A stretch of 35,125 bases of DNA from the NCBI GenBank assembly GCA_903847275.1, contig CAINDC010000003.1, positions 1 through 35,125 of the forward strand, in the 5' to 3' direction. This document shows positions 8,779 to 18,328 of this stretch, piece by piece. The DNA comes from an uncultured Pseudomonadota bacterium. GTDB lineage: Bacteria > Pseudomonadota > Gammaproteobacteria > Methylococcales > Methylomonadaceae. The notes under the pieces are model-generated. The model saw nothing but the letters and a program-made list of their open reading frames with translations. It ran no database searches and was not told the DNA's origin. The translations under genes and the position numbers were made by a program. Position 1 is the first letter of the stretch. Each line of letters begins with the position of its first letter.

Positions 8779-8867
8779 AATTTGAACCTTTTAAGGAAAT
8801 AGATTTTGCGTTGATTGAGATTTAAAGTGTGGCGCATAGTAGCAGGTTTTGAGTGCTTTTTGCGCGG

Positions 8868-9773
8868 CTAAACGGGCTTTTTTTTTGCTCGTGGATGTGC
8901 GTTGTCGTAAACCTTCGCCAAATGTTCAAAATCTAAATGGGTATAAATTTGTGTGGTGCTAATGTTGCTATGTCCAAGTAATTCTTGAACAGCGCGTAAA
9001 TCTTGACTAGATTGCAATAAATGACTAGCAAAAGAATGACGTAATGCATGAGGATGAACGTGTTGAGCGATGCCTTTTTTAATGCACCATTTTTCAAGTC
9101 GATATTGAACGCTACGCTGGCAAAGTCGATTTCCATTTTTAGATAAAAAAACAGCGAATTCTGTTTCATTTCGCGCCACGCGGTGTTTTAACCAATTTTG
9201 AATTGCTAAAATCGCTTTGCTACCAATAGGTAAAATCCGTGCTTTACCGCCTTTTCCCGACTGAACGCGCAACGATTTATCGCTCAAATCTAAATCCGCC
9301 AAATTCAAATCAACCAATTCACTCAAACGTAAACCTGACGAATAAAACAATTCAAACATCGCTACATCACGCACTTCTAAAACTGAATCTGTGCCAGCGT
9401 CTAACAAACCACAGACTTGATCTACGTCTAAGGTTTTGGGTAATTTACGAATTGATTTTGGAGCTTTGACATAATGCGCGGGATTTAGTGTCACTAAATT
9501 ATTTTTCACTAAATAATGATAAAAAGAGCGCGTTGCTGACAATTCACGCTGCAAACTCGCACTTCCCAAGCCTTGCCGATGACGATTCGCAACGTGTTGA
9601 CGAATATGATTTGGCTGCAATTCTGACCAATGTTCAAACTGTTGTTTCACACAGAAATCCGTCAGGTGGCGCAAATCACGCTTGTAATTAGTCAGCGTAT
9701 GAAGTGATACGCGCTTTTCAATTTCTAATTGCGTGAAAAAATCGGCGAGTTGCTTTGCGGCAAGTGCATTCAT
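8868..9773 (-). CDS. xerC: XerC tyrosine recombinase
   Basis: 301 residues, the usual XerC/D length. The N-terminal SAM-like domain (about 1-90) binds the core site. The catalytic domain carries the tyrosine-recombinase residues: Arg in SSGLRLSEL, HxxR in HALRHSFASHLL, His in LLGHSNIS and the nucleophile Tyr in TQIYTH. With XerD it resolves chromosome dimers at dif under FtsK control. I call XerC rather than XerD from context, because it follows dapF and DUF484, the classic order. An LTA-synthase-like gene and a membrane protein are inserted before it. It starts 3 bases after the sulfatase stop. Confidence 0.9.
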   Translation of the reverse strand: MNALAAKQLADFFTQLEIEKRVSLHTLTNYKRDLRHLTDFCVKQQFEHWSELQPNHIRQHVANRHRQGLGSASLQRELSATRSFYHYLVKNNLVTLNPAHYVKAPKSIRKLPKTLDVDQVCGLLDAGTDSVLEVRDVAMFELFYSSGLRLSELVDLNLADLDLSDKSLRVQSGKGGKARILPIGSKAILAIQNWLKHRVARNETEFAVFLSKNGNRLCQRSVQYRLEKWCIKKGIAQHVHPHALRHSFASHLLQSSQDLRAVQELLGHSNISTTQIYTHLDFEHLAKVYDNAHPRAKKKPV

Positions 9774-9776
9774 AAT

Positions 9777-11681
9777 TTAGGGATAACGACTCAATCGATG
9801 CGTCCAAATATAATCTGCCGATTGATAATAACTCATTACATCATTAAGCAATTCAGATTGTGTTTCTGGTTTCAAAATCTGATGTTCACCGAGCGGATCA
9901 TCGACCATATCGACTTTTTGCTGTGGTGATAAATAGACCAATTTGTTGTCTTTAAACAAACCCAATTTTTGATAATTACTCACCAACGCACGCCCTTTTT
10001 CGGGCGACATTTTAAAAATATCCTGTCCATAAAATTGGCTTTCATAATTCAAATTCAACAACCCTAAAATGGTCGGAGCAACATCGATTTGACTGGAAAG
10101 CGTTGCATTTTCAACAGCGGGAACGTGTTTGGGTGCATAAATAAACAATGGAATATGATATTTATCAACAGGCAATTCGGTTTTTCGCGCACTTCCAGCA
10201 CAATGATCCGCGACCATGACAAAAATTGTATTTTCAAACCACGGTTTCGTTTTTGCCGTTTTGATAAATTCTTGCATCGCGTAATCGGTATATTTCACTG
10301 CGCCTTCACGACTTTGACCCGATGGAATATCAATTTTTCCTTCTGGGTACGAATACGGACGATGATTTGTCGTGGTCATGATTTGAAAGAAAAACGGTTT
10401 ATTTTCAACAAAATCTTTATCCGCTTCTTTCACTGTTCGATTAAAAATTACGTCATCGGACACCCCCCACGCATTTTTAAACGTCATTTCTTCGTTGGTA
10501 AATTCAGTTTGATCAACAATGCGATAACCGTTGCCCGAATAAAATTCGTTCATATTGTCGAAATAACCGCGTCCACCATATAAAAACGCCGTATCGTAGC
10601 CGCGTTCTTGTAAAACGTGACCCAAATTAAATAATTTTCCATTGTCGGGACGTTTCACAATCGATTGTCCTGCCGTCGGTGGAATCGATAATGTCAACGC
10701 TTCCAAACCACGAATGGTGCGCGTTCCTGTCGCATAAAAATTGGTAAACAATGCGCCATCTTTAAACCACTCGTCCATAAATGGCGTGATTTTTTGGGTA
10801 TTGCCAAATTTAGTCAAATAATCCGCGCTCAAACTTTCAACTGTAATCAAAATAACATTCAAACGTTTTTCTGCGCCCTGCCCTTTGATTTCACGTTTGA
10901 TGTTATATAAACCTTCGCTATTTGCTCCGAGTTCCGTTTTAATTTTTGCCGATAATTGCGCGTCATCTGCTAAACGATAAAATTGATGATAATCCAATTC
11001 ATTCGTGCGAAATGCTGAAAAGAATTGATACGCGCCATTTGCTGCGACTTCGTTTAAATAAGTATTTTGCGAGAATTGATACGTTGTACGACCAATGGCG
11101 AAGTAACTTATTACGGGTAATAAAAATAAAAATCCCGCAATTTTTGCTCGCCGCTTGAAACTTTCGGTTGCATAAAATGTGACGGCTAACGTACTTTTCA
11201 CCAGCCAAAAACAGCCAATCGAAATAATCAAAATACCTGTTAATAATTTTCCAAGCGGATACGATTCAATAATGTTTTGTACAACTTCATGCGTATAAAT
11301 TAAATAATCGACCGCAATGAAATTGAAACGCACACCGAATTCATCCCAAAATGTCCATTCAGAAAGAATCAGAAAAAATAACCCGTACAAATTCAACAAA
11401 AAGCCTGAAAACACAAACCATTTGTGTGGTTTACTTTGATACCAACGATTCGGAATCACCAATAAATACAGCGTGAATGGAATCAACAAATAGCTGTAAA
11501 ACGCCAAATCGTGAATCGCGCCCAAAATAAACGCAAAGGCAATTTGATAAAATGGCGTATCAATATCTGCCCACTGTTTAGCAAGTAACGCGATTCGCAG
11601 CAGCGCAAACGTGACTAAATTAATGAGTAAAAATAGTCCTAAAATGCTAAAACGTGACTTTGAAAATAATGCTAAACGCAT
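9777..11681 (-). CDS. LTA synthase-like membrane sulfatase/phosphotransferase
   Basis: 634 residues. About five N-terminal membrane helices (roughly 10-210) are followed by an extracytoplasmic alkaline-phosphatase/sulfatase-fold domain (about 270-570). Seen motifs are VILITVESLSADY (metal-binding Glu), GTRTIRGLEAL (likely catalytic Thr), TTTNHRPYSYPEG and FVMVADHC (metal Asp-His). This architecture is shared by lipoteichoic acid synthases and by Gram-negative phosphoglycerol or phosphoethanolamine transferases (OpgB and related). In a Gram-negative cell it more likely modifies periplasmic glucans or another glycan than makes teichoic acid. It sits 3 bases after the four-TM protein gene and 3 bases before xerC. 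Confidence 0.8.
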   Translation of the reverse strand: MRLALFSKSRFSILGLFLLINLVTFALLRIALLAKQWADIDTPFYQIAFAFILGAIHDLAFYSYLLIPFTLYLLVIPNRWYQSKPHKWFVFSGFLLNLYGLFFLILSEWTFWDEFGVRFNFIAVDYLIYTHEVVQNIIESYPLGKLLTGILIISIGCFWLVKSTLAVTFYATESFKRRAKIAGFLFLLPVISYFAIGRTTYQFSQNTYLNEVAANGAYQFFSAFRTNELDYHQFYRLADDAQLSAKIKTELGANSEGLYNIKREIKGQGAEKRLNVILITVESLSADYLTKFGNTQKITPFMDEWFKDGALFTNFYATGTRTIRGLEALTLSIPPTAGQSIVKRPDNGKLFNLGHVLQERGYDTAFLYGGRGYFDNMNEFYSGNGYRIVDQTEFTNEEMTFKNAWGVSDDVIFNRTVKEADKDFVENKPFFFQIMTTTNHRPYSYPEGKIDIPSGQSREGAVKYTDYAMQEFIKTAKTKPWFENTIFVMVADHCAGSARKTELPVDKYHIPLFIYAPKHVPAVENATLSSQIDVAPTILGLLNLNYESQFYGQDIFKMSPEKGRALVSNYQKLGLFKDNKLVYLSPQQKVDMVDDPLGEHQILKPETQSELLNDVMSYYQSADYIWTHRLSRYP

Positions 11682-11684
11682 GAT

Positions 11685-12200
11685 TTAAATATCCATAAAC
11701 AGCATTGGAATGCCGTAAGTGAGAATGAAATAACTGAACGCCAAAGTTAAACTTTTGCTGACGTTGTACTTAAAAAATCGACGCAAAATATAAGCAACAA
11801 TCGCTAAATACCAACTTACTAAAAATATGGCTAAACCAATACCAACATATTCATGATATTCATAGTGCATCTTAATCAGTACGACATCTAAAATTTCACA
11901 CAAAATCGCTAACGTCATAATGAAGTTTTCACAGACAAAAATTGCCGTAAAAACACGTTGAAATAACAAGATATTTTTTTCAGCAAAAAATAGAAATGTG
12001 GCAACTGACGAAAACGCCATAATCGCTCGTAATGAAACTTCCAACGTTCCGTCAGCAGGATCAGCAATTAAACCTTCGACGATAATTCCTGAAATGAAAT
12101 AGAAAATAATGACGCTGCGCGAAAAAACACGACTTGGCATTAAATCGGTCGGATCGTTTTTGAACCAACACAATTTGAGATAAGAAATGAGTAATGACAT
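11685..12200 (-). CDS. Predicted four-TM membrane protein, unknown
   Basis: 171 residues, not recognised. Hydrophobic segments occur near 28-45 (SVIIFYFISGIIVEGLI), 58-75, 85-110 and 122-170, which predicts four or five membrane helices and little else. It lies 7 bases after DUF484 and 3 bases before the LTA-synthase-like gene, so it is part of the same transcript. The tight coupling suggests it may assist the sulfatase or its lipid substrate. No catalytic motif is visible. Confidence 0.65.
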   Translation of the reverse strand: MSLLISYLKLCWFKNDPTDLMPSRVFSRSVIIFYFISGIIVEGLIADPADGTLEVSLRAIMAFSSVATFLFFAEKNILLFQRVFTAIFVCENFIMTLAILCEILDVVLIKMHYEYHEYVGIGLAIFLVSWYLAIVAYILRRFFKYNVSKSLTLAFSYFILTYGIPMLFMDI

Positions 12201-12207
12201 GGCGAAA

Positions 12208-13005
12208 TTATTTAGCGGATTGTAAAAGGGTGATTAAACGGGTGGCGATAACTTCGCTCATTTGTGTTAAAAATAAATGCCCCATACTCGCGTGAAAACG
12301 GTTTTCATCTCGACTTCCAATGGCAAGCAAACCTTCTAATTCTGTAAATAATAACGGCACAATCGCACATGATTTCACTTCGTTCGCTTGAAAACCAAAC
12401 AGCATTCGAGCTTGCGTCAAAGTTGGTTTACCACAACGAGGCTTGCCTATTTGTAATTCTTCTGCAAAAGGTTTTAATTCATTGCTATCAGCCGCAACAA
12501 AAAGTCCATTTACATCAGAATTTGGAGCATCTTGAATCAAACGAATGGCGACAAAATCGGTCAAAAAATACTCCGACAACACGATATTTAAATTCGTTAC
12601 AACATCTTCCAATGTTGTTGCGTCGAGTAACGCCAAATTCAATTTGTGCATTCGAGTGACAGCAGTATCGTTGCCACGCGCAATTTCAATCAATTCAATC
12701 AATTGATTTTCCATTTCTTGCGAACGCGAACGGAATAATTCGAGCTGTTTCGAAATCAACGAAACCGCGACACCGCTAGGATGTGGGATACTTAACTGTT
12801 CAAGTAAATGAACGTGTTCAATAAAAAAATCGGAGTGCGATTTTAAATAATCGGCAACTTGCGCTGCATTGATTTCAGTTATTTTTTCAACTTTTTCTTT
12901 AACCACTTTGGGTTTAACGATTTTTTCAACTGTTGATTCTTTGGGTTTTAAAACACGCGGCTTGCGTGTTTTTTTAACAGACTTATTTTTTAATTCTTCA
13001 CTCAT
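12208..13005 (-). CDS. DUF484 family protein (GAF-like)
   Basis: 265 residues. An unusual Lys-rich N-terminal tail (about 1-45) precedes the DUF484 body, which opens with [25 protein letters not shown], the family signature. A coiled coil and a GAF-like domain with [16 protein letters not shown] follow. The start overlaps the dapF stop by four bases (ATGA). In enterobacteria the homologue yigA lies between dapF and xerC. Its function is unknown. The basic tail could bind nucleic acid or membrane, but that is a guess. Confidence 0.8.
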   Translation of the reverse strand: MSEELKNKSVKKTRKPRVLKPKESTVEKIVKPKVVKEKVEKITEINAAQVADYLKSHSDFFIEHVHLLEQLSIPHPSGVAVSLISKQLELFRSRSQEMENQLIELIEIARGNDTAVTRMHKLNLALLDATTLEDVVTNLNIVLSEYFLTDFVAIRLIQDAPNSDVNGLFVAADSNELKPFAEELQIGKPRCGKPTLTQARMLFGFQANEVKSCAIVPLLFTELEGLLAIGSRDENRFHASMGHLFLTQMSEVIATRLITLLQSAK

Positions 13006-13826
13006 AATGCAATAAATCCTTCAAAAATAGAAACGGCTGCGCCCGTCATAAAAACAGGTTCACCACGTCCTGCCCAACTGATATTTAATTCACCGCCAGG
13101 CAATTCAACACGGACAGTCTCGTTTAATAAATTTTGCTCAATTCCAATCACAACTGCCGCACACGCGCCACTTCCACAGGCTTGCGTTTCACCTGCACCA
13201 CGTTCAAAAACCCGTAATTTAATCGCATTTTTATCGACAACTTGCATAAAACCAATGTTGGCACGTTCTGAAAAAATTTTGTGACTTTCGAGAGTCGCGC
13301 CAATTGTTTCGACGGGCGCGGTTTTAATGTCATTCACTTGCAAAACTGCGTGTGGATTTCCCATTGAAACTGCACCGAAGGCTTTTTCAACACCATTCAC
13401 ATTGACGGTATAAAAACGTGCTTCTTGCTCCATAACCATTGGGATTTCAGCGGGTAAATGTTTTGGAATGCCCATATTGACAGTGATTAAATCGTTGTCA
13501 GAAAAACTTAAAACGAGTTGCCCTGATTTAGTTTCAACGACAATTTTGTCTTTGTCCGTTAATTTTTTGTCACGCACAAATCGCGCAAAACACCGTGCGC
13601 CGTTGCCGCATTGTCCGACTTCACTGCCATCGGCATTAAAAATTCGATATTTAAAATCGGCGTTTTCTTGATTGGTTTTTTCCACAACTAACAATTGGTC
13701 AAAACCAATTCCCGTGTGTCGATTCGCCATAAAACGAATTTTTTTTGGAGTCAGTGCAATGCGTTGATTTATCGCATCGACCACGACGAAATCATTGCCG
13801 AGACCGTGCATTTTGGTAAATTTCAT
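13002..13826 (-). CDS. dapF: Diaminopimelate epimerase DapF
   Basis: The track ORF begins at 13931, but the family start [13 protein letters not shown] is at ATG 13826, giving 274 residues, the usual DapF length. The added upstream residues overlap tldD and have no family support. The two catalytic cysteines are in GQCGNGARC (Cys73) and QACGSGAC (near 220). The enzyme converts LL- to meso-diaminopimelate for lysine and peptidoglycan. The start is 14 bases after the tldD stop, and the stop overlaps DUF484 by ATGA. dapE, the preceding pathway step but one gene group away, is also in the window. Confidence 0.95.
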   Translation of the reverse strand: MKFTKMHGLGNDFVVVDAINQRIALTPKKIRFMANRHTGIGFDQLLVVEKTNQENADFKYRIFNADGSEVGQCGNGARCFARFVRDKKLTDKDKIVVETKSGQLVLSFSDNDLITVNMGIPKHLPAEIPMVMEQEARFYTVNVNGVEKAFGAVSMGNPHAVLQVNDIKTAPVETIGATLESHKIFSERANIGFMQVVDKNAIKLRVFERGAGETQACGSGACAAVVIGIEQNLLNETVRVELPGGELNISWAGRGEPVFMTGAAVSIFEGFIAL

Positions 13827-13840
13827 GAGTTTTTCTGTCG

Positions 13841-15283
13841 TTAAATCTGTGTTCCACCGACAGTTAAACCGTCGATTTTTAAAGTAGGTTGACCGACACC
13901 GACTGGCACGCTTTGACCGTCTTTGCCGCACGTTCCGACACCGCTGTCGAGTTCCAAATCGTTGCCGACCATCGACACTTTTGTCAAAACATCTGGGCCA
14001 TTTCCGATTAAGGTTGCACCTTTGACTGGGCGCGTGATTTTTCCATTTTCGATTAAATATGCTTCACTCGCAGAAAATACGAATTTGCCAGACGTAATGT
14101 CTACTTGTCCGCCTGCAAAGTTTTTCGCATACAAACCATTTTTCACTGAAGCAATAATTTCATCGGGTTGATGTTTCCCTGCAAGCATATAAGTGTTGGT
14201 CATACGAGGCATTGGCAAATGTGCGTAAGATTCACGGCGACCATTTCCAGTCGGGGCAACTCCCATCAAGCGTGCATTCAAACGATCTTGCATATACCCT
14301 TTTAAAATACCGTTTTCGATTAATACCGTGTTTTCAGTTTGCGTACCTTCGTCGTCAATGCTCAATGAACCACGTCGCCCGTACAATGTGCCATCGTCCA
14401 CAACCGTGCATAATTCAGACGCAACCCGTTCGCCAACCCGTCCGCTAAATGCCGATGTGCCTTTGCGATTAAAATCCCCTTCCAAACCGTGACCAATCGC
14501 TTCGTGCAACAAAATTCCAGGCCAACCAGAACCTAAAACAACCGTCATATTTCCAGCAGGAGCTTCATCAGCTTCAAGATTTACAAGAGCTTGACGCACT
14601 GCTTCTTTTGCGTAATTTAAAGCCATATTTTGTTCAAAAAACATCGCGTAATCACACCGCCCACCACCGCCCATACTGCCTTGTTCGCGTTTGCCATTTT
14701 CAACCACAATCACTGTGACATTCAAACGCACCAATGGGCGAACGTCTGCCAACAAATGCCCGTCTTGATTCGCCACCAAAATATGTTCGTGAACACACGA
14801 CAAGCTGATAATCACTTCCTCAACACGAGAATCTAACGCGCGAGTTTGACTGTCGAGTTGTTTTAAAAAATCAATTTTTTGTTGGTCTTCCAGTGATTTC
14901 AACGGATTTAACGTTGGATAAAGTAACCGCGCATTTTGTTCAATCGCTTTCAAATTCACTTGTGCGTTTTGGGCTTGGCGCGTAATCGCTTTGACGTTGT
15001 TGATTGCCTCGAATAAAACAGGAATTTCCAAACGGTCGCTGTAGGCAAAACCTGTTTTTTCACCTGAAACCGCCCGCACGCCTGCACCCTGTTCGATGCT
15101 GTGATGTCCTTCTTTCACAATGCCGCTTTCAAGCACCCATGATTCAGAATGGCTCGATTGAAAATAAATATCCGCCGCATCGACTTCTGCACTAAGCAGA
15201 TGATTCATCAATTTTTCAATGTCAGAATCTTGAATGTTTGCGGGGGTTAAAATGGCTTGTCGTGCGAGTTGAAGTAAGTGCAT
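13841..15283 (-). CDS. tldD: Metalloprotease TldD
   Basis: 480 residues, full family length. The zinc motif HEAIGH is at residues 260-265, followed by [10 protein letters not shown], and the C-terminal beta-rich domain is complete. TldD works with TldE/PmbA as a heterodimeric metallopeptidase that trims unfolded peptides, for example in microcin B17 and CcdA turnover. No pmbA is seen here. It heads the block that runs through dapF to xerC and probably provides its transcription. Confidence 0.92.
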   Translation of the reverse strand: MHLLQLARQAILTPANIQDSDIEKLMNHLLSAEVDAADIYFQSSHSESWVLESGIVKEGHHSIEQGAGVRAVSGEKTGFAYSDRLEIPVLFEAINNVKAITRQAQNAQVNLKAIEQNARLLYPTLNPLKSLEDQQKIDFLKQLDSQTRALDSRVEEVIISLSCVHEHILVANQDGHLLADVRPLVRLNVTVIVVENGKREQGSMGGGGRCDYAMFFEQNMALNYAKEAVRQALVNLEADEAPAGNMTVVLGSGWPGILLHEAIGHGLEGDFNRKGTSAFSGRVGERVASELCTVVDDGTLYGRRGSLSIDDEGTQTENTVLIENGILKGYMQDRLNARLMGVAPTGNGRRESYAHLPMPRMTNTYMLAGKHQPDEIIASVKNGLYAKNFAGGQVDITSGKFVFSASEAYLIENGKITRPVKGATLIGNGPDVLTKVSMVGNDLELDSGVGTCGKDGQSVPVGVGQPTLKIDGLTVGGTQI

Positions 15284-15315
15284 AAGACCTGATTTGATTA
15301 TAAAAATGGTGCATA

Positions 15316-15341
15316 AAGGGCGCGTTTAGAACTCGCCCCTG
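15316..15341 (-). terminator. Possible weak terminator after the NlpE-like gene
   Basis: On the minus strand GGGGCG and CGCGCCC can pair around a short loop and are followed by TTTATG. The T run is short, so termination may be weak. It sits in the 73-bp gap between the NlpE-like gene and tldD. Confidence 0.4.
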
Positions 15342-15356
15342 CAAAATAGAATGTGG

Positions 15357-15875
15357 TTAATGAATATGAACTTCGCGTGTTTGAACGGTGTCGCTGCGAC
15401 GCAAAATATAACTATCCGCTTTCTCGCCTGTGAATGGCTTTCCATCATCGTTAAGTTGAATCAAGGTGCCTTCGTCTTTAATTCGATACATTTTCGTGTT
15501 GGATTCACTATTTTTTGGTGTCAAAAGAACCAATTTATTTTCTTCATCCCAAGTGTATTTTCCTTTTTCGTAAAATTCTCTTGAAGATTCTTTTGCAGGT
15601 TGCGTAACGAGCAAGTAATTATTATTATCTTTTAAAGATAGCGTGGCTTTGATGCCATTACAGTTATCGCAAGGCAAAAAACCGTAAAAAACACCACGAA
15701 ATTTTTTGCTTTCTTCAACAGCGGTTAAATGATTTGTATGATCGCCTTCTTGTTGATGCGTAGCGACTCGTGCCTCAAGAAATTTTTGTTGTGCCGAAAG
15801 ATCCGTCGCGGCAAACGTTGAATTAGCTAAAACTAATACGCCTAAAAAAGTTAAAGTTTTTTTCATTGTTTTCAT
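15357..15875 (-). CDS. NlpE-like periplasmic protein without lipobox
   Basis: 172 residues. The signal peptide ends TFA-ATD, a signal peptidase I site with no cysteine, so it is predicted soluble in the periplasm. The core FRGVFYGFLPCDNCNGIKATLSL is the NlpE N-terminal domain with its CxxC. Later strands (KGKYTWDEENKLVLL) continue the barrel. NlpE proteins are usually lipoproteins tied to copper or envelope stress. The first ATG is supported by GGAG about ten bases upstream. It is 25 bases after dapE stops, and is either at the end of that transcript or separately expressed. Confidence 0.7.
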   Translation of the reverse strand: MKTMKKTLTFLGVLVLANSTFAATDLSAQQKFLEARVATHQQEGDHTNHLTAVEESKKFRGVFYGFLPCDNCNGIKATLSLKDNNNYLLVTQPAKESSREFYEKGKYTWDEENKLVLLTPKNSESNTKMYRIKDEGTLIQLNDDGKPFTGEKADSYILRRSDTVQTREVHIH

Positions 15876-15900
15876 AAAACGTATTCTCCAAAAGTTGTTT

Positions 15901-17037
15901 TTAATTTGTAGTTACAAGTAAATCAACCAACATCTGCTCATAAATTTTGCTCAAAATTTCTAAATCCGCAACGCCAATATGTTCGTTTACTTTGTGAATA
16001 CTGGCATTTAATGCGCCAAGTTCAAGAACTTGTGCGCCTGTCGGAGCAATGAATCGTCCATCTGACGTACCGCCACCTGTATCATCAACGGTTTCAAAAC
16101 CTGTGACTGTTTTAATCGCAGAATGCGCCGCATCAATCAACGCGCCTTTTGAGGTTAAAAAGGGATTTCCTGACAAACGCCACACAATGTCGTATTTCAA
16201 ACCGTGACGATTCAAAATCTCTGCAGTGCGTTGTTTGATTATTTCGTCGGTTAATTCGGTGCTAAAACGCAAATTAAACTGCACATTTGCGGCGGCTGGA
16301 ATGACATTTTCTGCACCAGCACCGCTGTGAATGTTGGAAATTTGCAAACTGGTTGCAGGGAAAAATTCGTTGCCGTTGTCCCAAACTTCATTCACCAAAT
16401 CGTTTAACGCGGGTGTGATTTTATGAATCGGATTGTCAGCCAATTCGGGATACGCAACGTGACCTTGAATGCCGTGAACCGTTAAATTTGCATTCAACGA
16501 ACCCCGTCGTCCCACACGAATGACATCACCAATTTGTTTGTCACTCGATGGTTCACCGACTAAACACCAATCAATTTTATCGCCGCGATTTTCTAAAACA
16601 TCGACAACTTTTATTACGCCATTTGTCGCTGCACCCTCTTCGTCGCTGGTCAACATAATCGCAATCGAGCCTGCATGATTTGGATAGTTTTTTACGAATC
16701 GTTCAACCGCAGTAATAAAACACGCGATGCCGCCTTTCATATCCGCCGCGCCACGTCCATATAACTGACCGTCACGAATCGTTGGCTCAAACGGCGGCGA
16801 TTCCCACAAATTCAACGCGCCAACAGGTACAACATCCGTGTGACCTAAAAATACAAAAAGCGGTTTTTCTGCACCACGTCGAAGCCACATATTTTCAGTG
16901 TCGCCAAAATTCAAACGTTCATCGATGAAACCTAATGTCGTTAAACGATTAGCACACAATGCCAAACAGCCTGCGTCATTTGGCGTTACCGATTCACGGC
17001 GAATTAAATCTTTTAAAAGTTCTAATGTATCTGTCAT
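15901..17037 (-). CDS. dapE: Succinyl-diaminopimelate desuccinylase DapE
   Basis: 378 residues, normal length. M20 peptidase metal ligands and catalytic groups are visible: GHTDVVPVG, the GRGAADMKGG loop, the DEEGAAT glutamate, GGGTSDGRF and the C-terminal NEHI histidine. The lid/dimer domain occupies the middle (about 180-290). It hydrolyses N-succinyl-LL-diaminopimelate, two steps before meso-DAP. Its start overlaps the ArsC-like stop by four bases, the arrangement seen in many gammaproteobacteria. Confidence 0.95.
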   Translation of the reverse strand: MTDTLELLKDLIRRESVTPNDAGCLALCANRLTTLGFIDERLNFGDTENMWLRRGAEKPLFVFLGHTDVVPVGALNLWESPPFEPTIRDGQLYGRGAADMKGGIACFITAVERFVKNYPNHAGSIAIMLTSDEEGAATNGVIKVVDVLENRGDKIDWCLVGEPSSDKQIGDVIRVGRRGSLNANLTVHGIQGHVAYPELADNPIHKITPALNDLVNEVWDNGNEFFPATSLQISNIHSGAGAENVIPAAANVQFNLRFSTELTDEIIKQRTAEILNRHGLKYDIVWRLSGNPFLTSKGALIDAAHSAIKTVTGFETVDDTGGGTSDGRFIAPTGAQVLELGALNASIHKVNEHIGVADLEILSKIYEQMLVDLLVTTN

Positions 17038-17378
17038 AAAAAATGTTTTTCATACATTCGTGTATCAAAACCGACCAGTAAAACAGAGCCGTTATCAATC
17101 ACGGGACGTTTCATTAGCGTGCGATTTTGAGCAATTAACGGCAACGCGGTTTCAATGTTCGTGCAAAGTTGTTGATCTAGCGACAATTTCCGCCACGTCA
17201 TGCCTTTACGGTTCAACAAAACTTGCCAATCCTCAAGCCGTGCTGCAAATTGTTTTAACGTTTCCAACGTCAAACCTTGGCTACGAATATCGTGGAATTT
17301 GTATTCAATTTGATGCTCATCAAACCAAAGTCGTGCTTTTTTGACCGTATCGCAATTTGTTAAACCGTAAATAATCAT
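17034..17378 (-). CDS. ArsC/Spx-family reductase (YffB-like)
   Basis: 114 residues with the thioredoxin-like ArsC fold. The N-terminal YGLTNCDTVKKARLWF carries the single active-site cysteine (Cys9), and RPVIDNGSVLLVGF is the conserved C-terminal strand. The family usually sits just upstream of dapE, as here with a 4-base overlap. YffB is thought to be a glutathione-dependent thiol reductase rather than a true arsenate reductase. Physiological substrate unknown. Confidence 0.85.
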   Translation of the reverse strand: MIIYGLTNCDTVKKARLWFDEHQIEYKFHDIRSQGLTLETLKQFAARLEDWQVLLNRKGMTWRKLSLDQQLCTNIETALPLIAQNRTLMKRPVIDNGSVLLVGFDTRMYEKHFL

Positions 17379-17382
17379 TCAA

Positions 17383-17628
17383 TTAGCCTTCTGCGCCGCC
17401 GAGTAAATCTTCGATAGCTGGCAATTCAGGGTCTGTTTTCAAACGGATTTTGTAAAGATCGATAAGTTCCATTAAGGCTTGCTCCAAATCGCCTAAAATT
17501 TCTTCTTCGTTTTCGATTTCGTCGTCAGGCACTTCGCCCGATTCTAAATAATCTTGTTGAGTATTGACTGAATCTTCAACTGATAAAATTGAATACATCA
17601 AGGTGGTACTAGAAATTTCTTTGCTCAT
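17383..17628 (-). CDS. Small acidic protein, unknown
   Basis: 81 residues, strongly acidic (DDEIENEEEILGDLEQALMEL). One amphipathic helix is predicted in the middle and the C-terminus is LPAIEDLLGGAEG. No family recognised. It lies 28 bases after queC and 4 bases before the ArsC-like gene, so it is probably translated in that operon. It has an ATG and a preceding GAGGCAAAACC ribosome site. Length and charge suggest a binding or regulatory protein rather than an enzyme. Confidence 0.65.
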   Translation of the reverse strand: MSKEISSTTLMYSILSVEDSVNTQQDYLESGEVPDDEIENEEEILGDLEQALMELIDLYKIRLKTDPELPAIEDLLGGAEG

Positions 17629-17656
17629 GGTTTTGCCTCTTGGTTAAGTAAAATAG

Positions 17657-18328
17657 TTAATTTGTGTAACGCGTAGAATCTTCAATTCCCGCTGCTAAAA
17701 AACCCGCTTTTCGTAATCGACACGCATCACACGTTCCGCAGGCTTCGCCGTTTTCATTGGCAGAATAACAGGAAACAGTTTGTCGATAATCTACGCCCAA
17801 TTTTGTACCTGTTTCAATAATTTCAGCTTTGCTCAAATGAATTAAAGGTGTATGAATTTTAAACGGTTCGCCTTCAACGCTGGCTTTTGTGGCTAAATTT
17901 GCCATTGTTTCAAACGCGCTGATAAATTCTGGTCGGCAATCAGGATAACCCGAATAATCCACTGCATTCACACCGATAAAAATATCTTGCGCGTGTAATA
18001 CTTCTGCCCAACCTAACGCGAGCGACAAAAAAACGGTATTTCGTGCAGGAACATAAGTTACTGGAATGCCTGTTTCCAAGGTTTGCGGTACGGCAATTTC
18101 GGAATCTGTCAATGCACTGCCGCCAATTGTTCCTAATCCTAAACTCACGACTTTACGCGTCACGCCATAATCTGCGGCGATTTTTTCACCAGCTTGTAAT
18201 TCGGCTTTATTGCGTTGCCCGTAATCGAAACTCAGCGCATAGCATTCATAACCTTGTGCTTGCGCCATTGCTAAAACGGTGACGGAATCCAATCCGCCTG
18301 AAAGTAAAACGACTGCTTTTTTTTGCAT
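17657..18328 (-). CDS. queC: 7-cyano-7-deazaguanine synthase QueC
   Basis: 223 residues. The PP-loop ATP motif LSGGLDSVT is at about residues 9-17, and the C-terminal zinc cysteines lie in [17 protein letters not shown]. It converts 7-carboxy-7-deazaguanine to preQ0 using ATP and ammonia. It begins directly after the queE stop, which means translational coupling with the enzyme making its substrate. Confidence 0.95.
   Translation of the reverse strand: MQKKAVVLLSGGLDSVTVLAMAQAQGYECYALSFDYGQRNKAELQAGEKIAADYGVTRKVVSLGLGTIGGSALTDSEIAVPQTLETGIPVTYVPARNTVFLSLALGWAEVLHAQDIFIGVNAVDYSGYPDCRPEFISAFETMANLATKASVEGEPFKIHTPLIHLSKAEIIETGTKLGVDYRQTVSCYSANENGEACGTCDACRLRKAGFLAAGIEDSTRYTN

Noticed and set aside
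10089-10583. Plus-strand ORF of 164 aa
   Set aside because: It lies wholly opposite the LTA-synthase-like gene, has Phe/Arg/Ile-rich composition typical of an antisense shadow, and no domain is visible.
13827-13931. N-terminal extension of dapF in the track
   Set aside because: It overlaps tldD and is basic and unlike any DapF. The family start [13 protein letters not shown] is at 13826.
16898-17344. Plus-strand ORF of 148 aa
   Set aside because: It spans the end of two well-supported minus-strand genes (dapE and the ArsC-like gene) in antisense.
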